Positions 55,679-62,672 of a stretch of DNA of 62,672 nt are shown here, in pieces. The notes below the pieces were generated by a model, which did no database searches, was not told the origin of the DNA, and was given only the letters and a program-made list of their open reading frames with translations. Origin of the DNA: an uncultured Devosia sp. (GTDB lineage: Bacteria; Pseudomonadota; Alphaproteobacteria; Rhizobiales; Devosiaceae); the NCBI RefSeq assembly GCF_946479885.1, contig NZ_CAMLHM010000018.1, forward strand, positions 1-62,672, in the 5' to 3' direction. The position numbers and the translations under genes were made by a program. Position 1 is the first letter of the stretch. Each line of letters starts with the position of its first letter.

Positions 55679-55758
55679 TCGGTCGGTGACCGACGCGTTA
55701 GCCAATAGCCCGGCATAGTCCGGGCTGACAACCCCTCGGCGCCACAGAATCTGTGCGC

Positions 55759-55782
55759 CAGGCGACGGTGCGCCGTCGCCTG
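55759..55782 (-). terminator. Stem-loop downstream of hupE
   Basis: CAGGCGACGG and CCGTCGCCTG form a perfect 10-bp stem with a 4-base loop, 12 bases after the hupE stop on the minus strand. There is no T run after it, so termination may need Rho or the hairpin may only protect the 3' end. Confidence 0.5.
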
Positions 55783-55793
55783 ACTGTGATGGG

Positions 55794-56381
55794 CTAGAGC
55801 CAGCCTGCCAGGACGCCGATGCCGCCGAGAGCGAAGGCTGCGCCGGCAAGGCGGGCCGTTGCTTTGCCGAAGCGGCCGGTGAGTCCTGCGACGCCGAAGG
55901 CTGCAGCAATGCCGGCGAGATGGAGCAGGGCGGTCGTCGTGATGAAGCCCAGGGCATAGGTCAGGCCGCCAACGGATTTGGTCATTTCCGCGCCATGGGC
56001 GTGGCCATGGAATACCGCGAAGGTACCCACCAAGGCCATGGCGACGCCGACGGGCATCGGCCGGCCCGAGGCGGCTGCGCCGCCGATGGCGATGCTCGAC
56101 AGGGCGATGGCGAGTTCGACGAATGGCAGCTGGACCTGGGCCAGGCCCAGGGCGAATCCGGCCACCATGGCACCCACGAAGCTCAGTGGCACCAGCCAGA
56201 GGGCCCGACCGCCGAGCACGAAAGCAAAAACGCCTACAGCGACCATGGCCAGCACGTGGTCGAGGCCGCCAACGGGATGGGCCAAACCGTAGAAGAATCC
56301 GGCGCCGTGGTCGATTCCGGTGTGGGCGAAGGCTAGGCCAGGGGAGACAATCAGAATGGCCAGTGCCAGCAAAAGACGCAT
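55794..56381 (-). CDS. HupE/UreJ family membrane protein
   Basis: This 195-residue protein has a signal peptide (RLLLALAILIVSPGLAFA) cut before a histidine-rich start, HTGIDHGAGFFYGLAHPVGGLDH in outline, and about six further helices (VAMALVGTFAVFHGHAHG is typical). HupE/UreJ proteins are secondary nickel or cobalt permeases. I chose the ATG at 56381, six bases after GGAAGG; the ATG at 56387 overlaps that site. No hydrogenase or urease gene is nearby, so a general metal uptake role is likely. Confidence 0.9.
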   Translation of the reverse strand: MRLLLALAILIVSPGLAFAHTGIDHGAGFFYGLAHPVGGLDHVLAMVAVGVFAFVLGGRALWLVPLSFVGAMVAGFALGLAQVQLPFVELAIALSSIAIGGAAASGRPMPVGVAMALVGTFAVFHGHAHGAEMTKSVGGLTYALGFITTTALLHLAGIAAAFGVAGLTGRFGKATARLAGAAFALGGIGVLAGWL

Positions 56382-56564
56382 CTTCATCCTTCCGGGGCCC
56401 TTCGCCCCTGAGTGATCGTGTCGGTGCCGCCGAACTTCCATGAACTCGCAAACCCATTTATTGGCCGAGCACTGCCAATTGTAAATGGTGATCCTGTTGG
56501 CGCCATTGCGCGTTGGGTAGGCGGGAAGCGGCACGATGCCGCTGAAGTTTAAAGGGTATTCGTC

Positions 56565-56957
56565 TTGTTGCTGATCATCTTCGCCGTGCTGTTCCTGTTG
56601 CTGATCCAGGTCGCGTTGCCGGGCCGCTACCTGACCAGGCAGGTCGGAAACGAAACACAGATCGGGCCGCGGGACGATCTGCCTGAGCCCAGCCGCGAGC
56701 TGGCGCGTTCGCGCCGCGCGCTGGCCAACCTGCAGGAAACGCTGCCCATCTTCCTGACCCTGGCACTCTTGTCGATCACGCTGGGCGAGCAGGGCTGGCT
56801 GTCGCTGGCAGGGGGAGTGCTCTATTTCCTCGCGCGCTCGGGGCATGCCTATTGCTACATGCAGGGCCTTACGCCCTGGCGTTCCCTCAGTTTCCTGATC
56901 AGCCTGTTCGGCACCATGCTCATGGCTCTGCCGCTGCTGCCGCATCTCTGGGGCTAG
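56565..56957 (+). CDS. MAPEG family membrane protein
   Basis: This 130-residue protein has four hydrophobic helices and the family segment SRRALANLQETLPIFLTLALL, with RALANLQETLP as the MAPEG-like core. Bacterial members resemble glutathione-dependent or uncharacterised YecN-type membrane proteins. The only start in frame is TTG at 56565 with AAAGGG upstream, because a stop lies five codons before. It is divergent from hupE. Confidence 0.8.
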   Translation: MLLIIFAVLFLLLIQVALPGRYLTRQVGNETQIGPRDDLPEPSRELARSRRALANLQETLPIFLTLALLSITLGEQGWLSLAGGVLYFLARSGHAYCYMQGLTPWRSLSFLISLFGTMLMALPLLPHLWG

Positions 56958-57011
56958 GCGCAAAGGGTCTTGCGAAACGCGCCCATTGCCATTAGACACA
57001 CCCTCGCCTGA

Positions 57012-57087
57012 AGGGGTTTAGCTCAGTTGGTAGAGCATCGGTCTCCAAAACCGAGGGTCGTGGGTTCGAGTCCCCCAGCCCCTGCCA
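57012..57087 (+). tRNA. tRNA-Trp (CCA)
   Basis: Acceptor stem AGGGGTT with AGCCCCT (one G-T pair), discriminator G and encoded CCA are visible. The anticodon stem TCGGT/ACCGA encloses loop CTCCAAA with anticodon CCA. D-arm GCTCAGTTGGTAGAGC and T-arm GGTTCGAGTCC are regular. Length is 76 nucleotides. Confidence 0.97.
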
Positions 57088-57144
57088 GGCACAATCATCG
57101 ACATTGCTGATCTATGGCGCCGCGGCGCTATTTTCGGGTTCAGG

Positions 57145-57366
57145 CTAGCCCACGATCCGGCGGTACAGCCGGACCATGTTCATCGGCTGGCCCGGCGATT
57201 GCCAATAGACGCGCGCGACGAGGTCCTTGCGCTGGCCACTGCGCACGACGTCCAGGTCCAGCGCCTGGCGAGCCGCATCTTCGGGCGTGCGCGCGCCGGT
57301 GATGGTGGTTTCCTGGGGGTCGATGATGTCGCTGCGCACATCGACCACGCGATAAGTGATCGTCAT
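57145..57366 (-). CDS. Small conserved-looking hypothetical protein
   Basis: This predicted cytoplasmic protein of 73 residues begins MTITYRVVDVRSD and ends LYRRIVG. It has a beta-alpha-beta look (ITYRVVDV, EDAARQALDLDVVR, LVARVYWQSPG) and no membrane segment. AAGGA stands seven bases before the ATG at 57366; the longer ORF from 57495 overlaps the next gene. I do not recognise a family. It lies between tRNA-Trp and the epimerase-like gene, transcribed against the ribosomal run. Confidence 0.65.
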   Translation of the reverse strand: MTITYRVVDVRSDIIDPQETTITGARTPEDAARQALDLDVVRSGQRKDLVARVYWQSPGQPMNMVRLYRRIVG

Positions 57367-57442
57367 TCCGAATCCTTGCCAAAGCGCGCCTCTAGCACTT
57401 TGCAGGGTCGGTCCACCTTTAACTTTGACATAAGCGGCCGAA

Positions 57443-58294
57443 TTAGCCGGCGGCGACGTCGTCCACCGGAGCATAGCCGAGCTGGTGACGGCCAATGTCG
57501 AGATTCCAGACGCTGCCGGTATTGTTGCTCATCCCATTCACGAGAATGGCGCGGGCAGGCCAGGCATCTGGCGATGCCATGATGGCCCTTTCCATCAGTT
57601 GCAGGAAATCGCGATTGGACAGCCACATGCCGCGAAACCAGGCCATGCCGCGCTCGATCTCTGCCTGGTCGGGCAGGGTGGGTCCGATGCGCTGGCCAGC
57701 GCCGCGCAGGTCGATGGTATCAGGGCGGTTCTCGCCGGGCTGGACCCAGCCGATGCGCACATTGACCCCCGTCAGCAAGGAGGAGGCGCATCGCGCCGCC
57801 AGGGCGCGCTCACCCATGAGCTTGGAGGCACCATAGGCGGTGGGTGTGCGATAGTCGTAGCCGTCGAAGAAGCGCGTGCCGGGGCGTGGCGGCGTGTCCG
57901 CGGTGAGCTTCTGTCCAGGCGGCAGGGGTGCGTCCTTGTAGCCGCCCATGACGTGGTTGGACGAGGCGAAGACGAAGCGGCAGGGCGTCGTCTGGCCAAC
58001 CCACTGCAGCAAGTTCATCGTCATGTCGATGCTTTGAGCTGCCTCGGTCCAGTTGGAATCGGGCGCTGGATTCTGCGCGGCAAAGTGAACCACGGCATCG
58101 GCCTGTTGGGTCGGGTCGATCCAGCGGCGGTCATGTGGGTCGCGCAGGTCGGCGCTGACAGCGCTGAACTTGCCGCTATTGGCCAACGGCTTGGGATCGA
58201 TTCCGACGATAGAAGAGCACCAGGCTGCCGATTGCAGATGGGCGATTAGCTTGCCGCCGAGATTGCCGCCGGCTCCTGATATGACAACGCGCAC
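57443..58294 (-). CDS. NAD-dependent epimerase/dehydratase family protein
   Basis: This 283-residue extended SDR has GAGGNLGG (7-14) for NAD, HFAAQNPAP, FASSNHVMGGY with the catalytic serine, and YGASKLMGE with Y-x-x-x-K at about 153-157. The closest familiar relatives are uronate dehydrogenases and nucleotide-sugar epimerases. The NHVMGGY stretch is seen in uronate dehydrogenases, which oxidise galacturonate or glucuronate. The neighbours give no pathway clue. Confidence 0.85.
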   Translation of the reverse strand: MRVVISGAGGNLGGKLIAHLQSAAWCSSIVGIDPKPLANSGKFSAVSADLRDPHDRRWIDPTQQADAVVHFAAQNPAPDSNWTEAAQSIDMTMNLLQWVGQTTPCRFVFASSNHVMGGYKDAPLPPGQKLTADTPPRPGTRFFDGYDYRTPTAYGASKLMGERALAARCASSLLTGVNVRIGWVQPGENRPDTIDLRGAGQRIGPTLPDQAEIERGMAWFRGMWLSNRDFLQLMERAIMASPDAWPARAILVNGMSNNTGSVWNLDIGRHQLGYAPVDDVAAG

Positions 58295-58355
58295 GAAACT
58301 GTCCCCTCAGACAAAGTGAGGAGGCTAGCAAATGCCTGGCAGGCCGAACAGGCTG

Positions 58356-58637
58356 CTATTCGGCGGCCAGCGGCAGCTTGTCGGTATGGCGGGATTTGAG
58401 CCGGTTAAGCTGGTGGGCAGCATGGGCGAGTAGGGCGGTGCGCACTTCGCCGGCGCTGACCGAGCCAACATCGGCCTTGACCTTGAGATCGAGGTGGTAG
58501 CGCGACAGGTTGCCCATGAAGCGTTCTTCGACGATGACGCGGACGACGCCCGTCACGCGACCGGCAATAGCGGCATGCGGACCGTAATAGCGGACCTCGC
58601 AGCCCTTGACGTCAAAACTTGCCCCACTCGAAGACAT
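58356..58637 (-). CDS. Hypothetical protein
   Basis: The frame encodes 93 residues with GGGAGG seven bases before the ATG at 58637, which supports translation. It contains beta-rich stretches (FDVKGCEVRYYGP, RVTGVVRVIVEE, YHLDLKVKADVG) and a helical tail. No family is recognised and no membrane or signal segment is seen. It is co-directional with the epimerase-like gene, 61 bases upstream of it. Confidence 0.65.
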   Translation of the reverse strand: MSSSGASFDVKGCEVRYYGPHAAIAGRVTGVVRVIVEERFMGNLSRYHLDLKVKADVGSVSAGEVRTALLAHAAHQLNRLKSRHTDKLPLAAE

Positions 58638-58790
58638 GCCACAGCCTCCCGCTGCCGCCTTTCGGTCACAATTGGATCAAATGCCATTGCGGGCCGAGGC
58701 GCAAGTCGGATTCGCAGCCTTCTTAATGGATCGTTAATAAAGTGACCCGCAGCGAGTCGCCATCTGGCCATCATTGTGGGCCATGCCCTG

Positions 58791-58819
58791 TTGCAATTGG
58801 CGGCAAGTTTCTCTAGATA
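58791..58819 (+). promoter_or_regulatory. Possible promoter for secE-nusG
   Basis: TTGCAA (58791-58796) and TAGATA (58814-58819) are 17 bases apart, about 75 bases before the secE start. The -10 match is weak. The rest of the 58638-58892 gap shows no gene. Confidence 0.4.
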
Positions 58820-58892
58820 GCGGCATTCCAGCCGTGCGGGATTCCTGCGCGGCCTTTGGTTTTGCACCAAAACCCAAAGAGTAGATTCGCCT

Positions 58893-59087
58893 ATGGCCCG
58901 TACGAACCCGATCCAGTTCCTGCAGCAAGTCCGGCAGGAAACCGCCAAGGTCACCTGGCCGAGCCGCAACGAAGTCCTGATCTCGACGGTCATGGTCCTC
59001 GTGCTGGTCGTTACGGCGAGCCTGTTCTTCCTCCTGGCCGATCAGGTTATTTCCTGGCTGGTCGGGCTGATGCTTTCGATCCGCTAA
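58893..59087 (+). CDS. secE: Preprotein translocase subunit SecE
   Basis: This 64-residue single-helix subunit stabilises SecY in the protein-export channel. The conserved amphipathic part FLQQVRQETAKVTWPSRNEVL (key KVTWPSR) is followed by one membrane helix at about 31-58. The short form is normal for alphaproteobacteria. It begins the standard secE-nusG-rplKA order. Confidence 0.96.
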   Translation: MARTNPIQFLQQVRQETAKVTWPSRNEVLISTVMVLVLVVTASLFFLLADQVISWLVGLMLSIR

Positions 59088-59130
59088 GCGGCGGTAACGG
59101 ACACTATATTACTAGGAGCGGCGACGCTTT

Positions 59131-59661
59131 ATGGCCAAGCGCTGGTACATCGTTCAGGCATACAGCAACTTCGAGCGCAAAGTGGCGGAAGACATCCGTC
59201 AGAAGGTTGCGCAGAAGAAGCTCGAGCACCTGTTTGAAGACGTGATCGTGCCGACTGAGAAGGTCGTGGAGATCCGTCGCGGTCGCAAGGTCGATGCGGA
59301 ACGCAAGTTCTTCCCGGGCTATGTGCTGGTGAAGATGGACATGACCGACGAGGCGTTCCATCTGATCAAGAACACGCCCAAAGTCACCGGTTTCCTCGGT
59401 TCGGACAACAAGCCGATGCCGATTTCTGAAAAGGAAGCCCAGGCCATCCTGCAGCAGGTGCAGGAAGGCGTGGAGCATCCCAAGCCTTCCGTCTCGTTCG
59501 AAGTGGGCGAGAATGTGCGCGTGTCGGACGGTCCCTTCGCCAGCTTCAATGGCGTGGTGGAAGAGGTCGACGAAGAGCGCGCCCGCCTCAAGGTGGAAGT
59601 GTCGATTTTCGGGCGTCCCACTCCGGTGGAGCTCGAATACGGTCAGGTCGAAAAGGTCTGA
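59131..59661 (+). CDS. nusG: Transcription termination/antitermination protein NusG
   Basis: This 176-residue protein binds RNA polymerase and couples it to Rho or the ribosome. The NGN domain starts AKRWYIVQAYSNFE and includes FFPGYVLVKM. The C-terminal KOW domain contains VRVSDGPFASFNGVVEEV. It follows secE by 43 bases with AGGAG upstream. Confidence 0.97.
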   Translation: MAKRWYIVQAYSNFERKVAEDIRQKVAQKKLEHLFEDVIVPTEKVVEIRRGRKVDAERKFFPGYVLVKMDMTDEAFHLIKNTPKVTGFLGSDNKPMPISEKEAQAILQQVQEGVEHPKPSVSFEVGENVRVSDGPFASFNGVVEEVDEERARLKVEVSIFGRPTPVELEYGQVEKV

Positions 59662-59665
59662 TCGG

Positions 59666-59732
59666 TCGTGCGCAAGCACGACGGACTGCGAATTCCGGCT
59701 TAGGCCGGACTCATCAGGCTTCGGCTTGATGA
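59666..59732 (+). promoter_or_regulatory. Three tandem hairpins in the nusG-rplK leader
   Basis: Three short stem-loops follow each other after nusG: TCGTGC-gcaa-GCACGA (59666-59681), TCCGGC-ttag-GCCGGA (59694-59709) and a 9-bp stem with a TTCG loop (59711-59732). They lie about 95 bases before rplK. A role as L1-type translational control, RNA processing or partial termination is possible. Confidence 0.55.
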
Positions 59733-59827
59733 AAACCCGTGGAAGGGGATGGTGGTTGCCAAGCCGCCTACGTACTCCGCACCACGGTTCCCTGAACGGC
59801 AATTGTGCCACTGTCTAGGAGACGAAA

Positions 59828-60256
59828 TTGGCAAAGAAAATCACTGGCTATGTCAAGCTGCAGGTGCCGGCTGGCTCCGCGACGCCGTCCCCGCCGATCG
59901 GGCCGGCTCTCGGTCAGCGCGGCCTGAACATCATGGAATTCTGCAAGGCGTTCAACGCCGCCACGCAGGAAATGGAAAAGGGTTCGCCCATTCCGGTCGT
60001 GATCACCGCCTATGCCGACAAGAGCTTCACCTTCGAGATGAAGCAGCCGCCGGTCACCTACTTCATCAAGAAGGCCGTCAACCTCAAGTCGGGCAGCAAG
60101 CTGCCGGGCAAGGAATCGGCTGGCACGATCACCACGGCACAGCTCCGTGATATCGCCGCCAAGAAGATGAAGGATCTCAACGCCGACAATATCGACGCTG
60201 CCGTGTCGATGATCGCCGGCTCTGCCCGTTCCATGGGCATTCAGGTCGAGGGCTGA
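59828..60256 (+). CDS. rplK: 50S ribosomal protein L11
   Basis: This 142-residue ribosomal protein of the GTPase-associated centre has [23 protein letters not shown] and the C-terminal RNA-binding part ending [12 protein letters not shown]. The start is TTG at 59828, seven bases after AGGAG; no in-frame ATG gives the full conserved N-terminus [11 protein letters not shown]. Confidence 0.97.
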   Translation: MAKKITGYVKLQVPAGSATPSPPIGPALGQRGLNIMEFCKAFNAATQEMEKGSPIPVVITAYADKSFTFEMKQPPVTYFIKKAVNLKSGSKLPGKESAGTITTAQLRDIAAKKMKDLNADNIDAAVSMIAGSARSMGIQVEG

Positions 60257-60260
60257 TTGA

Positions 60261-60953
60261 ATGGCACACGTCGGTAAGAAGATCACCAAGGCCCGCGAGG
60301 GCATCGACCGCAACAAGCTGTACAAGCTCGACGAAGCCATCAAGATGGTGAAGGCGCGCGCTTCGGCCAAGTTTGACGAAACCATCGAAATCGCCATCAA
60401 CCTCGGCGTTGATCCGCGTCACGCCGACCAGATGGTCCGTGGCGTCGTGAACCTGCCCAACGGCACCGGCAAGACCGTGCGCGTGGCCGTGTTCGCCAAG
60501 GATGCCAAGGCCGATGAAGCCCGCAAGGCTGGTGCCGACATCGTTGGCGCCGAAGACCTGATGGAACAGATCCAGGCTGGCAAGATCGATTTCGATCGCT
60601 GCATTGCCACCCCGGACATGATGCCGCTGGTCGGTCGCCTGGGTAAGATCCTGGGCCCGCGCAACCTGATGCCGAACCCCAAGGTTGGCACGGTTACTCC
60701 GGACGTTGCTGGTGCCGTCAAGGCTGCCAAGGGCGGCGCCGTGGAATACCGCGTCGAAAAGGCCGGTATCCTGCATGCTGGTGTTGGCAAGGTCTCCTTC
60801 TCGGAAGAAGCCCTGCTGCAGAACATCAAGGCGTTCACCGACGCCGTGCAGAAGTCCAAGCCTGCTGGTGCCAAGGGCACCTACGTGAAGCGCGTTGCCG
60901 TGTCTTCGACGATGGGCCCGGGCGTGCATGTGGAGCCGGCTTCGGCTCTCTAA
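60261..60953 (+). CDS. rplA: 50S ribosomal protein L1
   Basis: This 230-residue protein of the L1 stalk shows the signature region [18 protein letters not shown] and the N-terminal [25 protein letters not shown] core. It starts four bases after rplK. In many bacteria L1 also represses its own operon by binding the rplK leader. Confidence 0.97.
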   Translation: MAHVGKKITKAREGIDRNKLYKLDEAIKMVKARASAKFDETIEIAINLGVDPRHADQMVRGVVNLPNGTGKTVRVAVFAKDAKADEARKAGADIVGAEDLMEQIQAGKIDFDRCIATPDMMPLVGRLGKILGPRNLMPNPKVGTVTPDVAGAVKAAKGGAVEYRVEKAGILHAGVGKVSFSEEALLQNIKAFTDAVQKSKPAGAKGTYVKRVAVSSTMGPGVHVEPASAL

Positions 60954-60960
60954 GAATTTC

Positions 60961-61242
60961 GGGCGGCCGCAAGCCGCCCGGATTGCCCTTCGCAAGGAGG
61001 GTAAAGTCCTGTCCGAGACTGCCGGTGCTGATCGATCTGGGTCAGCTTAATGTCCACCGACGCCAGCATAGATGGGGTGAAGACCAGATTTTCCTGTCCC
61101 GCAAGGGCAGGGTGACCCGGTTCGAACCAGGCCAGTTGCCCTCGGGCAGCACGGTTGACAGGCATGTAACCGTTGCTCCTCTCCTTTCTCCGGAGAGTAG
61201 GGGGCAGCAATTGGCAATGGCCCGACTGACTATTGTCGGGCC
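60961..61242 (+). promoter_or_regulatory. Ribosomal protein L10 leader (rplJL 5' region) with hairpins
   Basis: This 306-base gap before rplJ holds no protein gene. It starts with the stem GGGCGGC/GCCGCCC (60961-60979) and ends with GGCCCGAC/GTCGGGCC (61219-61242, 8-bp stem, 8-base loop) just before the GGAG of rplJ. The middle contains GAGACTG and complementary GC-rich arms, as expected for the structured leader bound by the L10-L7/L12 complex. Assignment rests on position and visible hairpins. Confidence 0.6.
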
Positions 61243-61259
61243 GAATGTGGAGACTAGCA

Positions 61260-61781
61260 GTGGAAAGAGCGGAAAAGCGTGAGCTTGTCGCATCGCTTCA
61301 GTCAGCCCTCGCGGGCGCTGGATCGATCGTCCTCGCGCAGAACACCGGTCTGACCGTCGCCAATCTGGAATCGCTTCGCCGTGAGGTGAAGGGTGCCGGT
61401 GGCTACGTGAAGGTCGCGAAGAACCGTCTTGCCAAGCTTGCTCTGAAGGAAACCGACCACGCGGACATTTCGGGCCTGTTTACCGGCCCGATCGTCATCG
61501 CCTATGCGGCCGATCCCATGACTGCGCCCAAGATCGCGCAGAAATTCGCTGACAAGAACGCAAAGTATGTCGTTCTTGGTGGCGTCATGGGCAAGACCGC
61601 GCTTGACGCGAATAACGTCAAGGCGCTGGCGACCATGCCTTCGCTCAACGAACTGCGCGCAACGCTCGCCGGGATGCTCAAGCAGCCCGCGACCCGTATC
61701 GCGTCGGTCATCGTGGCGCCGGCTGGTGGTATCGCGCGCGTGTTGGCCGCTCACGCGGAAAAGAGCAACGAAGCAGCGTAA
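61260..61781 (+). CDS. rplJ: 50S ribosomal protein L10
   Basis: This 173-residue protein anchors L7/L12 dimers on the ribosome. The N-terminus MERAEKRELVASLQ and the motif AKNRLAKLAL are typical. The start is GTG at 61260, with GGAG eight bases before; the longer ORF to 61233 runs into the leader hairpin. It is followed by rplL after 71 bases. Confidence 0.96.
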   Translation: MERAEKRELVASLQSALAGAGSIVLAQNTGLTVANLESLRREVKGAGGYVKVAKNRLAKLALKETDHADISGLFTGPIVIAYAADPMTAPKIAQKFADKNAKYVVLGGVMGKTALDANNVKALATMPSLNELRATLAGMLKQPATRIASVIVAPAGGIARVLAAHAEKSNEAA

Positions 61782-61852
61782 TCCCATGGTCCCAAGTTCA
61801 AAAATTCGGGACCGGTTTGAACTGAACACCTACAAGAAGAGAGATTTATCAA

Positions 61853-62227
61853 ATGGCTGATCTCGCCAAGATCGTAGACGACCTGTCTGCCCTGACCGTT
61901 CTGGAAGCTTCCGAACTGTCGAAGATGCTGGAAGAAAAGTGGGGCGTTTCCGCCGCCGCTCCGGTTGCTGTTGCTGCTGCTGGTGGCGCTGCCGCTGCCG
62001 CTCCGGCTGAAGAAAAGACTGAATTTGACGTGATCCTGGTCTCGTTCGGCGAGAACAAGATCAACGTCATCAAGGAAGTCCGTGCCATCACCGGCCTGGG
62101 TCTTGGCGAAGCCAAGGCACTTGTCGAGGCCGCTCCGAAGGCCATCAAGGAAGGCGCAAACAAGGCCGAGTCTGCCGACATCAAGGCAAAGCTCGAAGCC
62201 GCTGGCGCCAAGGTCGAACTCAAGTAA
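61853..62227 (+). CDS. rplL: 50S ribosomal protein L7/L12
   Basis: This 124-residue acidic stalk protein has an N-terminal dimer domain ([25 protein letters not shown]), an alanine-rich hinge at about 33-53 and the C-terminal factor-binding domain with [24 protein letters not shown] and final AKVELK. Confidence 0.97.
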   Translation: MADLAKIVDDLSALTVLEASELSKMLEEKWGVSAAAPVAVAAAGGAAAAAPAEEKTEFDVILVSFGENKINVIKEVRAITGLGLGEAKALVEAAPKAIKEGANKAESADIKAKLEAAGAKVELK

Positions 62228-62249
62228 TTTCGACTTCTGCCTTGAAATT

Positions 62250-62296
62250 TGCGAAATGGCGCTATATGTGCCATTTCGCATCCTCGTTTTCACGAG
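62250..62296 (+). terminator. Stem-loops after rplL (possible attenuator)
   Basis: TGCGAAATGGC and GCCATTTCGCA (62250-62280) form a perfect 11-bp stem, followed by a small CTCG-TTTTCA-CGAG hairpin (62283-62296). They lie 22 bases after the rplL stop. A partial terminator here would lower rpoB transcription relative to the ribosomal genes, as known in other bacteria. Confidence 0.6.
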
Positions 62297-62510
62297 ACGA
62301 TTCGCCGGACCGATTGGATGGGTCCCTGGCGCCAATTTGCGGAATATATGACGATTTCGATGTCTGAGGCACGCTGACGTCCACGTGGCCCTATGGTTCT
62401 TGACCATGGGGTGTTTGACGTTTTCTTGTCCGCCTTCCTTTGGCTCTGGAAGGTTTCAGGCGTCGCTGAGCCCGAATTCACTGCCTAATCAAGGGCATAT
62501 ATCCCGAGAC

Positions 62511-62533
62511 CCGACGGCTGATAGTCGGATTTT
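62511..62533 (+). terminator. Terminator-like hairpin in the rpoB leader
   Basis: CCGAC and GTCGG form a 5-bp stem with an 8-base loop, followed by ATTTTT, about 45 bases before rpoB. It may act as a second attenuator. The 62228-62578 gap holds no protein gene. Confidence 0.45.
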
Positions 62534-62578
62534 TGGATATCTGCCTCCGAGACAAATCGCAAAGAAACAGGAGCTTTC

Positions 62579-62672
62579 ATGGCTACCACGTTCAACGGCC
62601 GCCGCAAGGTACGCAAGTCCTTCGGTTCCATTCGCGAAGTCACGGAGATGCCCAACCTGATCGAGGTCCAGA
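62579..62672 (+). CDS. rpoB: RNA polymerase beta subunit, 3' end outside window
   Basis: Only the first 31 codons are visible. They read [20 protein letters not shown] followed by [11 protein letters not shown], the conserved RpoB N-terminus. AGGAG stands before the ATG at 62579. The gene continues beyond the window. Confidence 0.95.
   Translation, partial: MATTFNGRRKVRKSFGSIREVTEMPNLIEVQ

Overview
The window is a GC-rich alphaproteobacterial chromosome segment, most likely Hyphomicrobiales and possibly Devosia-like. This placement is inferred from the secE-nusG-rplKAJL-rpoB order at the right end, the tRNA sequences, and the many TRAP and ABC catabolic modules. It was not tested by phylogeny. 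No insertion sequence, integrase or CRISPR array was seen.

Layout. (1) 1-8.9 kb: a type I secretion locus. It holds the 3' part of a large RTX protein with a serralysin-like C-terminus, an ABC exporter, a second RTX protein with an N-terminal membrane anchor wedged between exporter and adaptor genes, and the HlyD-type adaptor. (2) 9.0-16.4 kb: a NarL-type response regulator, a crp/fnr-galE pair, the trehalose genes treZ-treY, and tRNA-Tyr. (3) 16.7-24.4 kb: a quinate/shikimate catabolic regulon. It has quiC (3-dehydroshikimate dehydratase), a TetR regulator, a shikimate/quinate dehydrogenase, a three-part TRAP transporter and a type II dehydroquinase. Three copies of one 18-bp operator sit at the three promoters. 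(4) 24.4-26.9 kb: a choline-binding protein gene translationally coupled to an alpha/beta hydrolase, divergent from betI, with a perfect inverted repeat between them.

(5) 27.1-43.8 kb: a large catabolic island with a lactonase-like metallo-hydrolase, a beta-hydroxyacid dehydrogenase, a succinate-semialdehyde-type dehydrogenase, a serine esterase, three SDRs, a GntR/FCD regulator, a carboxymuconolactone-decarboxylase-like protein, a Liv-type ABC transporter, two GMC oxidoreductases and an HbpS/GlcG-like protein. A short TTGTC-type motif recurs at four of its promoter regions. (6) 44.1-52.7 kb: a paralogous Liv-type ABC transporter with an amidase, a TetR regulator and a membrane-bound alpha/beta hydrolase. 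(7) 52.9-55.4 kb: a diguanylate cyclase, an SH3-domain protein and a 5'-truncated FAD-synthetase remnant. Regions 6 and 7 lie between an intact tRNA-Gly gene (55.6 kb) and a decayed copy of its 3' end (43.9 kb), as in an old tRNA-targeted island.

(8) 55.6-62.7 kb: tRNA-Gly, a HupE/UreJ protein, a MAPEG protein, tRNA-Trp, three small or accessory genes, and the core secE-nusG-rplK-rplA-rplJ-rplL-rpoB run with several leader and attenuator-like hairpins. The rpoB gene is cut by the window end.

The main theme is uptake and oxidation of plant-derived or small organic compounds, with each transporter next to its own enzymes and regulator. Substrates of regions 5 and 6 cannot be read from sequence alone.
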